Assembly (NCBI GenBank): GCA_015486785.1
Contig: WFQZ01000219.1
Coordinates: forward strand, 1-17,457
DNA length: 17,457 nucleotides
Source: Thermoflexales bacterium
GTDB taxonomy: Bacteria; Chloroflexota; Anaerolineae; B4-G1; SLSP01
Reading direction: 5' to 3'
The notes under the pieces were generated by a model. The model worked only from the letters and a program-made list of their open reading frames with translations. It was not told where the DNA came from and did not search any database. Below are positions 6,863 to 13,380 of the stretch, piece by piece (position 1 is the first letter of the stretch; every line of letters begins with the position of its first letter). Made by a program: the position numbers and the translations under genes.

Positions 6863-8425
6863 ATGAATGCAGAAGCAATCATAGGTGAAAAACTCTTGCT
6901 CGCTTTTGAGGGCACAGACGCCGTGCCGGTGGTCATCAAATCCGCCATCAGGGAGCGGCGTATGGCGGGCGTGACGCTCTTTCGGGGGATGAATTTACGC
7001 CATCCGGCGCAGGTGCGCACGCTGACGGCGGCCTTGCAGCGCGAGGCTCAAGCGGCGGAACGCGCCCCGCTGATCATCGCCACCGACCAGGAAGGCGGGC
7101 AGCTCATCGCCATCGGCGAGACCACGCCCTTCCCCGGCAATATGGCACTGGGCGCGGCTCGCTCGGAGGAACTGGCCCGCGAGACTGGCCGCGCGATAGC
7201 CTTGGAGTTGGCGGCGATGGGCGTCAACGTCAACTACGCGCCGGTCTGTGATGTGAACAGCAACCCCGCCAATCCGGTCATCGGCGTCCGCTCCTTCGGC
7301 GAAAACCCCGCGCTGGTTTCACATCTGTGTGCCGCGATGGTCGCGGGGATGCAGTCGGTGGGCGTGGCGGCGACGGCCAAGCATTTCCCCGGCCACGGCG
7401 ATACGGACGGAGATTCGCATCTCGCGCTCCCGTCGGTGCATCACGACCGCGAGAAGCTGGCGCGGGTGGACTTGCCGCCCTTCCAGGCCGCGATCCAAGC
7501 GGGCGTGGAGCTGGTGATGAGTGCGCACGTGGCCTATCCGGCCTTGGACGCGCCCGACCGCCCCGCTACGCTCTCCCGCGCTGTGTTGACCGACCTGCTG
7601 CGTCAGAAGCTGGGCTTCCGGGGCGTCGTCGTCAGCGACGCGATGAACATGGAGGCCATCCGCCAGGGGGACGCGCTTTGGGTGGAACTGATCGCCGCTG
7701 CGCAAGCCGGCGTGGACTTGCTGCTGCTGATGCACGATGAATCTATCCAACGGGCGGCGCACACGGTCTTGACTCGGGCCTTGCGTCGCGGCTTGCTTGA
7801 TGCCGTTGCGATGTCCCGCTCTGTGGAACGGATCGCCGCGTTGCGGCGGAAGCTGGCGCAGCTCCCGCCGCCCTCGCTGGATGTGGTGGGATGCCGGGCG
7901 CACCGTGAACTCGCGCAGCGGACGGCGGAGGCTGCGTTGACGCTGGTGCGCAACGAAGCGGGCTTGGTGCCCCTCCGCCTGCGCAGTGACGAGCGGCTGC
8001 TGGTGGTGCTCCCGCAGCCGACGGACCTCACGCCCGCCGACACCTCCTCCTACGAACGGATCGCGCTGGCGGAGGCCTTGCGGAACTATCATCCGCACGT
8101 GGACGAGATCACCGTGCCCTTTGCGCCCGGTGCGGCGGACATCGCCGGGGTGCGCGAACGTGCCCGCGCTTACGATCACGTGATCGTGGGGACGCTCAAC
8201 GCCTTCGGCGAGCCGCAACAAGCATCGCTGGTGCAAACCTTGCTCGCGGAGCATCGTTCTGTGCTCGTGGTGGCGTTGCGCTTGCCCTACGACATCCGCG
8301 CCTTCCCCCACGCGCCGACCTACCTTTGCACCTACAGCATCCAGCCAACGGCTATGGCGGCGTTAGCCAAGGGCCTTTTCGGCGCGCTGCCGATTGCGGG
8401 ACAACTGCCGGTTTCGCTGGAATAA
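6863..8425 (+). CDS. nagZ: GH3 beta-N-acetylhexosaminidase (NagZ-like)
   Basis: This 520-residue glycoside hydrolase family 3 enzyme would cleave terminal beta-linked N-acetylglucosamine from muropeptides or chitooligomers. The catalytic barrel occupies about residues 1-330 and shows ATDQEGGQ near 72-79. The NagZ-type loop is KHFPGHGDTDGDSH (173-186), whose Asp184-x-His186 dyad is the general acid/base typical of this subfamily. The nucleophile Asp259 lies in VVVSDAMNM. A C-terminal domain (about 370-520) makes it the longer, two-domain type of Gram-positive and thermophilic bacteria rather than the short E. coli form. No signal peptide is visible, so action is probably cytoplasmic. Some GH3 relatives with this motif act as phosphorylases, which sequence alone does not exclude. 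It follows the deacetylase by 17 bases, with GGAAGG before the ATG, and a strong terminator closes the unit. Confidence 0.9.
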   Translation: MNAEAIIGEKLLLAFEGTDAVPVVIKSAIRERRMAGVTLFRGMNLRHPAQVRTLTAALQREAQAAERAPLIIATDQEGGQLIAIGETTPFPGNMALGAARSEELARETGRAIALELAAMGVNVNYAPVCDVNSNPANPVIGVRSFGENPALVSHLCAAMVAGMQSVGVAATAKHFPGHGDTDGDSHLALPSVHHDREKLARVDLPPFQAAIQAGVELVMSAHVAYPALDAPDRPATLSRAVLTDLLRQKLGFRGVVVSDAMNMEAIRQGDALWVELIAAAQAGVDLLLLMHDESIQRAAHTVLTRALRRGLLDAVAMSRSVERIAALRRKLAQLPPPSLDVVGCRAHRELAQRTAEAALTLVRNEAGLVPLRLRSDERLLVVLPQPTDLTPADTSSYERIALAEALRNYHPHVDEITVPFAPGAADIAGVRERARAYDHVIVGTLNAFGEPQQASLVQTLLAEHRSVLVVALRLPYDIRAFPHAPTYLCTYSIQPTAMAALAKGLFGALPIAGQLPVSLE

Positions 8426-8439
8426 AGAAGCCGCCGACT

Positions 8440-8468
8440 TTAACATTTTCAGTACTTTCGGGTATACT
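8440..8468 (+). promoter_or_regulatory. Sigma70-type promoter reading into the terminator hairpin
   Basis: TTAACA at 8440-8445 and TATACT at 8463-8468 are each one base from consensus and are separated by exactly 17 bases. Transcription would begin near 8475, inside the left arm of the following terminator hairpin. It is the only near-consensus promoter I found in the window, and it precedes the leader ORF and CpXC gene. Confidence 0.55.
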
Positions 8469-8471
8469 TCC

Positions 8472-8508
8472 GGTCGGTCAGCGAGATGTCTCGCTGGCCG
8501 ACCTTTTT
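8472..8508 (+). terminator. Strong rho-independent terminator, possible attenuator
   Basis: GGTCGGTCAGCGAGA (8472-8486) pairs with TCTCGCTGGCCGACC (8489-8503) over 15 positions with a single G-U pair and a minimal loop. Five T residues follow. It ends the deacetylase/hexosaminidase operon. Because a promoter lies immediately upstream, RNA started there would meet it within about 35 bases, so it may also gate expression of the CpXC gene. Confidence 0.85.
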
Positions 8509-8549
8509 GTATCTTGAGGGCTTAGAGTATTAGCAAAAGGAGTTTGAAT

Positions 8550-8606
8550 ATGGAACACATGACTACGCGGGCCTGTGGGCACAATGTTGGGGGGTGCATC
8601 CAATGA
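8550..8606 (+). CDS. 18-codon leader ORF coupled to the CpXC gene
   Basis: AAAAGGAG at 8535-8542 lies seven bases before an ATG at 8550. This is a better ribosome-binding site than that of the large gene downstream. The ORF encodes MEHMTTRACGHNVGGCIQ and stops at 8604-8606, overlapping the ATG of the CpXC gene in an ATGA (8603-8606). This is the classic layout for translational coupling by a leader peptide. The peptide holds two Cys and two His, which may be chance. It is too short to recognise as a family. Confidence 0.5.
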   Translation: MEHMTTRACGHNVGGCIQ

Positions 8607-10018
8607 AGCCGCTATATGCAGAAACTGAATGCCCGGCATGCGGCACGCGCTTTCGCATCCCGATGAACCAGATTTTGGATGTGCGGGTTGATCCCGAGGT
8701 GAGAGAATTAGTGCTCAGCGAGCAGGTCAACATCGTGCGTTGTCCTCGCTGCGGAACGGCGCAGCGGATTAACATGCCGTTTATCTATCACGACCCGGCT
8801 CGCGAGGTCGCCTTGCTCTACCTGCCGCCGGATGCGGGGAAGAATGAGGTTGAGCGGCAGAAGGTGGCCGGAAAACTGACCCGTGTTTTGCTCAACTCAC
8901 TCCCCACCGAGGAGCAGAAGAGTTATCTCTTGCAGCCGGAAACGTTCTTAAACGTCGAGAGTTTGAAGAGGCGCGTGTTGGAACTGGAAGGGCTGGGCGA
9001 GGAAGAAATCAACCGCGCCCGAGAGCGGCTGGAGCTGCTGGGGGCTTTGGTCGACGCGGCGCGAGAGGGGACGTTGGAGCAGGCGGTCGCCGAGCATCAA
9101 GTGGAGCTTGAGTCCCCTGAATTCCATTTGCTTCTGCAAGCCTACATTGCCCCGGCGATGCAAGGGGAGCAATCGGAGGATACGCAGGTGCTGCGAACGC
9201 TGCTTGAATACCTGCGTGCTCACACCGAGATGGGGCAGAAATTCGCCGTGATGGATCGCGCTTACGACGTTTTCCGCAGCGACCCTACCAGAGAGAACCT
9301 CTTGGCCTTGTTGCGGGTCACGCCTTCCGAGGATCTGTTCCGCTCCGTCGTGGAAAATGCGATTGACAGTCTGGATTACGCCTTCTTCAAGGCGTTGGTG
9401 GATAAGATTGAACAAGCTCCCACCGAAGCTGAACGACAGGAATGGGAAACGTTGCGGAAGCGCATTCTGGCGGCCCGAGATGAACTGGTGCAGCAGGTCA
9501 AGCAGATATATCAATCCCGGCAGGACTTGATCGAGAAACTACTGGAGACCGAAGAGGTGGACAAGATGCTTCAGAGTCACCTGTCTGAGCTTGATCCGTA
9601 CTTTGCTGCGGCAATGGAAGGCTTTTTCCGGCAAGCAGATCAGGAGCACGATCTAGTGCTTGTCCAGGAACTGAAGATGCTATCCCAAAAAGTGGATGAG
9701 CTGATAGAGCAACAAACCCCACCGGAAGTGGCTTTCTTGCAAATGCTGCTCTCTGCTCCGTCGGATGCCGAGGTCAAAAAACTGTTGCGCCGCAATGAGG
9801 AATTGCTTTCCCCGGAGTTGCTGGAACTCTTGAAGAGGGCCTCGGCGCAATTTCAACAGGAGCCTGAGGGGAAAGACCCGCAAATGATCGCCCGTTTGGC
9901 GCACGTGGTTGCTCTGCTGGAAGAGCACTTGGGAGCGGCTGCGGCGGCTGCGCCTCAGGAAGCACAGTCGGAAGGGGAGAGTTCGTTGCCCGAAGGGCTG
10001 ATCTTCGCTAAACACTGA
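8603..10018 (+). CDS. CpXC-domain zinc protein with a long helical C-terminal region
   Basis: This 471-residue soluble protein begins with a CpXC domain, a probable zinc site made of CPACG (Cys10, Cys13) and CPRCG (Cys47, Cys50). It is followed by the family-typical MPFIYHDPAREVALLYLPP. The rest, about residues 90-465, is rich in Glu, Leu, Gln and Arg with many heptad-like stretches, and looks almost entirely helical. It has no signal peptide or membrane segment and ends in an alanine- and glutamate-rich tail. The function of the CpXC family is unknown. ATG 8603 is chosen because it overlaps the stop of the leader ORF; a GTG at 8594 is in frame but lacks a good ribosome site. It is probably a single-gene unit between two terminators. 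Confidence 0.8.
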   Translation: MKPLYAETECPACGTRFRIPMNQILDVRVDPEVRELVLSEQVNIVRCPRCGTAQRINMPFIYHDPAREVALLYLPPDAGKNEVERQKVAGKLTRVLLNSLPTEEQKSYLLQPETFLNVESLKRRVLELEGLGEEEINRARERLELLGALVDAAREGTLEQAVAEHQVELESPEFHLLLQAYIAPAMQGEQSEDTQVLRTLLEYLRAHTEMGQKFAVMDRAYDVFRSDPTRENLLALLRVTPSEDLFRSVVENAIDSLDYAFFKALVDKIEQAPTEAERQEWETLRKRILAARDELVQQVKQIYQSRQDLIEKLLETEEVDKMLQSHLSELDPYFAAAMEGFFRQADQEHDLVLVQELKMLSQKVDELIEQQTPPEVAFLQMLLSAPSDAEVKKLLRRNEELLSPELLELLKRASAQFQQEPEGKDPQMIARLAHVVALLEEHLGAAAAAAPQEAQSEGESSLPEGLIFAKH

Positions 10019-10025
10019 GGGTTGC

Positions 10026-10040
10026 TGCTCAGCCTGAGAC
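10026..10040 (+). repeat. Intergenic 15-base motif, copy 3 (diverged)
   Basis: TGCTCAGCCTGAGAC matches the copies at 1512-1526 and 5958-5972 at 13 of 15 positions and begins eight bases after the CpXC stop. GCTCA at 10027-10031 can pair with TGAGC at 10064-10068, which echoes the outer stem seen at copy 1. Confidence 0.4.
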
Positions 10041-10076
10041 GCGGCGATCTGCGTTTCTTGCGATGAGCGATTACAA

Positions 10077-10111
10077 AGCGGGGCCGATGATTCTGTTCGG
10101 CCCCGCTGTTT
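10077..10111 (+). terminator. Rho-independent terminator after the CpXC gene
   Basis: AGCGGGGCCGA (10077-10087) and TCGGCCCCGCT (10097-10107) form a perfect eleven-pair stem with a nine-base loop. The tail GTTTGTTG is interrupted but T-rich. The following 80 bases, up to the DRTGG gene, should hold that operon's promoter. TTGCCT at 10113 with an AT-rich stretch near 10136-10143 is the best but weak candidate. Confidence 0.75.
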
Positions 10112-10194
10112 GTTGCCTCACGCCCTCAATCAGCGAAAATATACCCCCGACGGGGCACAGATTTGGGCATCTTAGAACTGACAGCGGAGGACTT

Positions 10195-10560
10195 ATGACA
10201 CCAGAAGAAATCGTAGCAACTATTGAAGGCGAATTGCTCTTTGATTCGGGCCGGTTGTTGGAGCTGGAATACGCCTTCTCGTCCGACTTGATGAGCGACG
10301 TGTTGGCCTACGCGCACAGCGGCATGTTGATGATCACCGGCCTCACCCATCGCCAAGCCATCCGCACCGCCGAAATGGCCGATATTCCGGCGATCCTCTT
10401 TGTGCGGGGAAAATACCCCTCGGAGCAAATCTTGGCTCTGGCCCGTGAAGTGGGCATTACTCTGATGACTTCGCCATTCACAATGTTTGAGACCGCCGGA
10501 CGGTTGTACCAAGCCGGCCTCAAGGGCATCGGGAAATTGCCGCTGGTGCAGCACGGATGA
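10195..10560 (+). CDS. DRTGG-domain protein 1
   Basis: This 121-residue protein consists essentially of one DRTGG domain, a small alpha/beta ligand-binding-like domain. It is also found between the CBS and phosphatase domains of some pyrophosphatases and in phosphotransacetylase N-termini. The recognisable part runs from MLMITGLTHRQAIRTAEMADIP to the segment ending MTSPFTMFETAGRLYQ. The literal DRTGG residues are not kept. GGAGG at 10186-10190, four bases before ATG 10195, sets the start. An earlier in-frame ATG at 10063 would run through the terminator and is unlikely. The stop overlaps the next gene in an ATGA, so the two are coupled. A regulatory, nucleotide-sensing role is inferred from domain company only. 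Confidence 0.82.
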   Translation: MTPEEIVATIEGELLFDSGRLLELEYAFSSDLMSDVLAYAHSGMLMITGLTHRQAIRTAEMADIPAILFVRGKYPSEQILALAREVGITLMTSPFTMFETAGRLYQAGLKGIGKLPLVQHG

Positions 10561-11507
10561 AAAAACCTTTCGCGTTGTTCGCTGCGGATAAGGCCCCTTC
10601 CTTATCCAAAGTCCACGAGCTGATCCGGGAGCTAAAAGTCTCCCAGGTGATGACAAAGACCTTGTACACCTTGCCCCCGGACGCCACGATGCAGGAGGTG
10701 AAAGACCTGATGCGGCAACATCGCATCTCCGGCGTGCCGGTGGTCGACGCTCAAGGACTGTGCGGCATCGTCAGCTTGGAGGATCTGATTCATGCCCTGG
10801 AACAGCAAGCGTTGAGTGCGCCCATCCGGCAATTTATGACGCCCATGCCGCTGGTGGTGGCGCGTGCTCAAGAGCCGTTATTGGAGGCCTTCAAGCGGCT
10901 GGAGCAACACAACGTGGGCCGCATGCCGGTACTTGACGGGCACGGAGCTTTGGTGGGGATCGTCACCCACACCGACATCATCGCTTCCCTGCTCAAATCG
11001 CTCCAGGATGTGTATACCGAAGATGAACGGCTGTGTGATTGCAACCCGCAATACTTTTTTGATGCCCTTCGCTCCGACGCTACCAATCTGCTGCTGCGTT
11101 ATCACGTGGAAGCCGGGGATTTTGCCCACGGCGGGGAGGCTTCGGCCCGCATCAAGCGGGCCTTACTGCGGATCGGGGCCTCGCCCCGCCTGGCTCGCCG
11201 CGTCGCCATCGCCGCGTATGAAGCGGAGATCAACTTGATCATCCACACCAACCGAGGCGGCTCGGTTCTGGTGGACGTGACGCCCCAGGAAATACGGGTG
11301 GTAGTACAGGACTCCGGGCCGGGCATCCCCGATGTGGAGGAAGCCCGGCGACCGGGGTTTTCCACGGCCTCGCCCCGTGCCCGTGAAATGGGCTTCGGCG
11401 CGGGGATGGGCTTGACGAACATTGAACGGTGCAGCGACCGGCTGGACATCTGGTCTGCGCTGGGCGTGGGCACGCGGTTGGAAATTGTCTTCAAACTACC
11501 GGCGTAA
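10557..11507 (+). CDS. CBS-pair protein fused to a GHKL (anti-sigma-type) ATPase domain
   Basis: This 316-residue protein has two CBS domains (about 28-88 and 90-150), the usual adenine-nucleotide-sensing pair. They are marked by VMTKTLYTLPPDATMQEV with GVPVVD, then FMTPMPLVVARA with GRMPVLD. A GHKL ATPase domain of the RsbW/SpoIIAB type follows (about 200-316), with the N-box EAEIN (222-226), DSGPG (252-256) and GFGAGMGL (279-286). A helical linker near 165-215 joins them. There is no HisKA phosphoacceptor His, so this is a serine-kinase or anti-sigma-like ATPase rather than a histidine kinase. The fusion suggests that adenylate status controls the ATPase. It is coupled by ATGA to the DRTGG gene before it, and its stop codon lies inside a hairpin that precedes the second DRTGG gene. 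Confidence 0.85.
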   Translation: MKKPFALFAADKAPSLSKVHELIRELKVSQVMTKTLYTLPPDATMQEVKDLMRQHRISGVPVVDAQGLCGIVSLEDLIHALEQQALSAPIRQFMTPMPLVVARAQEPLLEAFKRLEQHNVGRMPVLDGHGALVGIVTHTDIIASLLKSLQDVYTEDERLCDCNPQYFFDALRSDATNLLLRYHVEAGDFAHGGEASARIKRALLRIGASPRLARRVAIAAYEAEINLIIHTNRGGSVLVDVTPQEIRVVVQDSGPGIPDVEEARRPGFSTASPRAREMGFGAGMGLTNIERCSDRLDIWSALGVGTRLEIVFKLPA

Positions 11508-11530
11508 TCACGCCCTCAAGGGGCGTGATT
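11506..11530 (+). other. Perfect intra-operon hairpin overlapping a stop codon
   Basis: AATCACGCCC (11506-11515) and GGGCGTGATT (11521-11530) form ten uninterrupted pairs around TCAAG. No T tract follows (CATCTTC). The TAA of the CBS-ATPase gene forms part of the left arm. It may be a leaky terminator or an mRNA-end stabiliser between genes of the cassette. Confidence 0.5.
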
Positions 11531-11550
11531 CATCTTCAGAGGAGTAGCAA

Positions 11551-11883
11551 ATGACTTTACAAGACATTGTCTCTTCATTGCATCTGGAAGTGCTGGCCGG
11601 TGCCGAGCACCTGGGACGGGAAGTCTCCGGTGGCTACGTGGCCGATCTGCTGAGCTGCGTGATGGCCGGAGCGGAGGCCGGGAATCTCTGGATCACCCTC
11701 CAAACCCACGGCAACATTATCGCCGTGGCTGCCCTCGTGGAGTTGAGCGGGATCATCGTGGCCGAAGGTGCGCCGATCCCGCCGGAGACGCTGGCGAAGG
11801 CGGCGGAGCAAAATGTGGTCGTGCTTTCCAGCCCGCAGCCGGTCTATCAAACGGTGGCTCAACTCGTCGCGCTGGGATTGTAA
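11551..11883 (+). CDS. DRTGG-domain protein 2
   Basis: This 110-residue protein is a second single-domain DRTGG-like protein and a distant paralogue of the one at 10195-10560. It opens with LQDIVSSLHLEVLAGAEHL and the characteristic YVADLLSCVMAGAEAGNLWIT. It continues with AALVELSGIIVAEGAPIPPETLAKAAEQN and ends with the VVVLSSPQPVYQTVAQLVALG segment typical of the domain end. GAGGAG at 11539-11544 sets the start. It lies two bases before the PHP gene. In cassettes of this kind, as I remember them, DRTGG proteins flank the ATPase, and this fits that layout. The ligand is unknown. Confidence 0.75.
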   Translation: MTLQDIVSSLHLEVLAGAEHLGREVSGGYVADLLSCVMAGAEAGNLWITLQTHGNIIAVAALVELSGIIVAEGAPIPPETLAKAAEQNVVVLSSPQPVYQTVAQLVALGL

Positions 11884-11885
11884 CC

Positions 11886-12632
11886 ATGCTGCGCGAGGTT
11901 CGCGCCGATCTGCACATTCACACGCTGCTCTCGGCTGATGCCGAGGTGGAAATGATCCCCCCGCTGATTGTTGACGAGTCGCTCTCCAAGGGGCTGGCGG
12001 TGATCGCCATCACCGATCACAACGCCAGCGGCAACGCCGGCGCAGTGATGGAGGCCGCTCAAGGGCGCGGGCTGACGGTGCTGCCGGGAATGGAACTGCA
12101 AACGCGCGAGGAAGTGGAGTTGTTGTGTCTCTTTGATACGCTGACGCAGGTACAACGCTGGCAAGCTCAAGTTGACCGCTGGCTGCCGCCGTTGGAAAAC
12201 GACGCGGAACACTTCGGCCCGCAATATCTGGTGGATGCAGCCGGGGACTTCGTGGCCGAAGATACCCAGATGCGCCAGATGCCGGCCTTGGTCGGCGTGG
12301 AAGAAGCGGCCCGCGCGGTACACCGGTTAGGCGGATTGGTCATCCCGGCCCACGTGGATCGTTTGTCCAAGGGGCTGTTTCCCGTGCTGGGACTGTGGCC
12401 GCCGGGGCTGGAGGCGGACGCGGTGGAAGTTTCGCCCAACATCCGCCCGCGCCAGGCGCGAGCGCAGTTTCTCACCTTGCCGCCGATCCCCATCATCAGC
12501 GATTCTGACGCTCATTGGCTGGATTGGATCGGGCATGTGGTGACGGTCTTTGAACTGGCCGCGCCGCCATCCATCGCCGAGCTGCGAAAAGCATTCCTGG
12601 GGCGCGGAGGGCGGTGGGTCTATGTGCCATGA
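11886..12632 (+). CDS. PHP-domain metal-dependent phosphoesterase
   Basis: This 248-residue protein belongs to the PHP family (polymerase and histidinol phosphatase fold) and carries a full set of metal ligands. These are DLHIHT (His10, His12), ITDHN (Asp44, His45), the Glu of PGMEL (Glu70), the His of IPAHVDR, and SDSDAHW near the end. A segment rich in aromatic and acidic residues between about 85 and 140 is an insertion seen in the subgroup that accompanies DRTGG proteins. It starts two bases after the DRTGG 2 stop with no strong ribosome site, so coupling is likely. It could hydrolyse a phosphorylated nucleotide or phosphoprotein signal made by the neighbouring ATPase, but that is inference. 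Confidence 0.85.
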   Translation: MLREVRADLHIHTLLSADAEVEMIPPLIVDESLSKGLAVIAITDHNASGNAGAVMEAAQGRGLTVLPGMELQTREEVELLCLFDTLTQVQRWQAQVDRWLPPLENDAEHFGPQYLVDAAGDFVAEDTQMRQMPALVGVEEAARAVHRLGGLVIPAHVDRLSKGLFPVLGLWPPGLEADAVEVSPNIRPRQARAQFLTLPPIPIISDSDAHWLDWIGHVVTVFELAAPPSIAELRKAFLGRGGRWVYVP

Positions 12633-12651
12633 TTTGCATTAGAGGAAAAAG

Positions 12652-13380
12652 ATGAAGCGACTCAAGACTTACGTAATTGTACCGACTTATAATGAGAAAG
12701 AGAACCTGGGGCAGTTGATCCCGCAATTGCTGGGGTCTCCGTCCCTGGTTCACGTGATCATTGTGGATGACAACTCCCCCGACGGGACCGGCGAGCTGGC
12801 GGATTTGATGGCCGCCGACTCGCCGCGCGTCCACGTCATTCATCGCCCCGGCAAGCTGGGCTTGGGAACGGCGTACCTCGCCGGATTCAAAGCCGCGCTG
12901 CAAACGGACGCCGACTTGATCATCACCATGGATGCCGATTTCTCGCATCACCCCCGCTATCTGCCTGACCTGGTCGCCAAAGCCGAGAGCGGCTGCGATC
13001 TGGTGATCGGCAGCCGCTATGTGCCGGGCGGCGCCACGCTCGAATGTACCTTGCCGCGCAAGTTGCTCAGTTGGGGGGCTAACGCCTTCGCCCGCGTGAT
13101 GCTGGGGCTGCGGGCGCACGACACCACCGCCGGATTCCGCTGCTATCGCCGCGAGGTGCTGGCCTCGATTCCACTGGATCAGATCGTCGCCAACGGCTAC
13201 TCGTTCCTCATTGAGATGCTCTACCTCGTGCAGCGGCGTGATTGGCGCGTGTGTGAAGTGCCCATCGTTTTCCAGAACCGTCAGCAAGGCGTCTCTAAAA
13301 TCTCCCGCACCGAAATCTACAAAGCCTTGCAAACCGTCCTGCGTCTTTTCTGGAAACGTTGGGCGAGGCGGCCACGATGA
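12652..13380 (+). CDS. Family 2 glycosyltransferase, polyprenyl-phosphate mannose synthase-like
   Basis: This 242-residue GT2 enzyme resembles dolichyl-phosphate mannose synthase (DPM1). That family moves a sugar, usually mannose from GDP-mannose, onto a polyprenyl phosphate carrier. It shows VIVPTYNEKENL (8-19), VDDNSPDGT (38-46), the metal-binding Asp94-Ala-Asp96 in MDADFSHHP, IGSRYVPGG, and the DTTAGFRCYRR segment typical of DPM1. There are no C-terminal membrane helices, so it is the short soluble form acting at the cytoplasmic membrane face. GAGG at 12642-12645 is six bases before the ATG. It overlaps the following methyltransferase by ATGA. Glucose rather than mannose as donor cannot be excluded. 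Confidence 0.88.
   Translation: MKRLKTYVIVPTYNEKENLGQLIPQLLGSPSLVHVIIVDDNSPDGTGELADLMAADSPRVHVIHRPGKLGLGTAYLAGFKAALQTDADLIITMDADFSHHPRYLPDLVAKAESGCDLVIGSRYVPGGATLECTLPRKLLSWGANAFARVMLGLRAHDTTAGFRCYRREVLASIPLDQIVANGYSFLIEMLYLVQRRDWRVCEVPIVFQNRQQGVSKISRTEIYKALQTVLRLFWKRWARRPR

Noticed and set aside
10063..10194. An upstream in-frame ATG extending DRTGG protein 1 by 44 residues
   Set aside because: The extension would run through a strong terminator hairpin and has no family similarity; GGAGG supports ATG 10195.
10108..10194. Promoter for the DRTGG operon (TTGCCT at 10113 with an AT-rich stretch near 10140)
   Set aside because: Neither element nor spacing is close to consensus, so it is mentioned only as a weak candidate.
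13359..13376. A TTG start for the methyltransferase
   Set aside because: ATG 13377 overlaps the previous stop as ATGA and has GAGG eight bases upstream.
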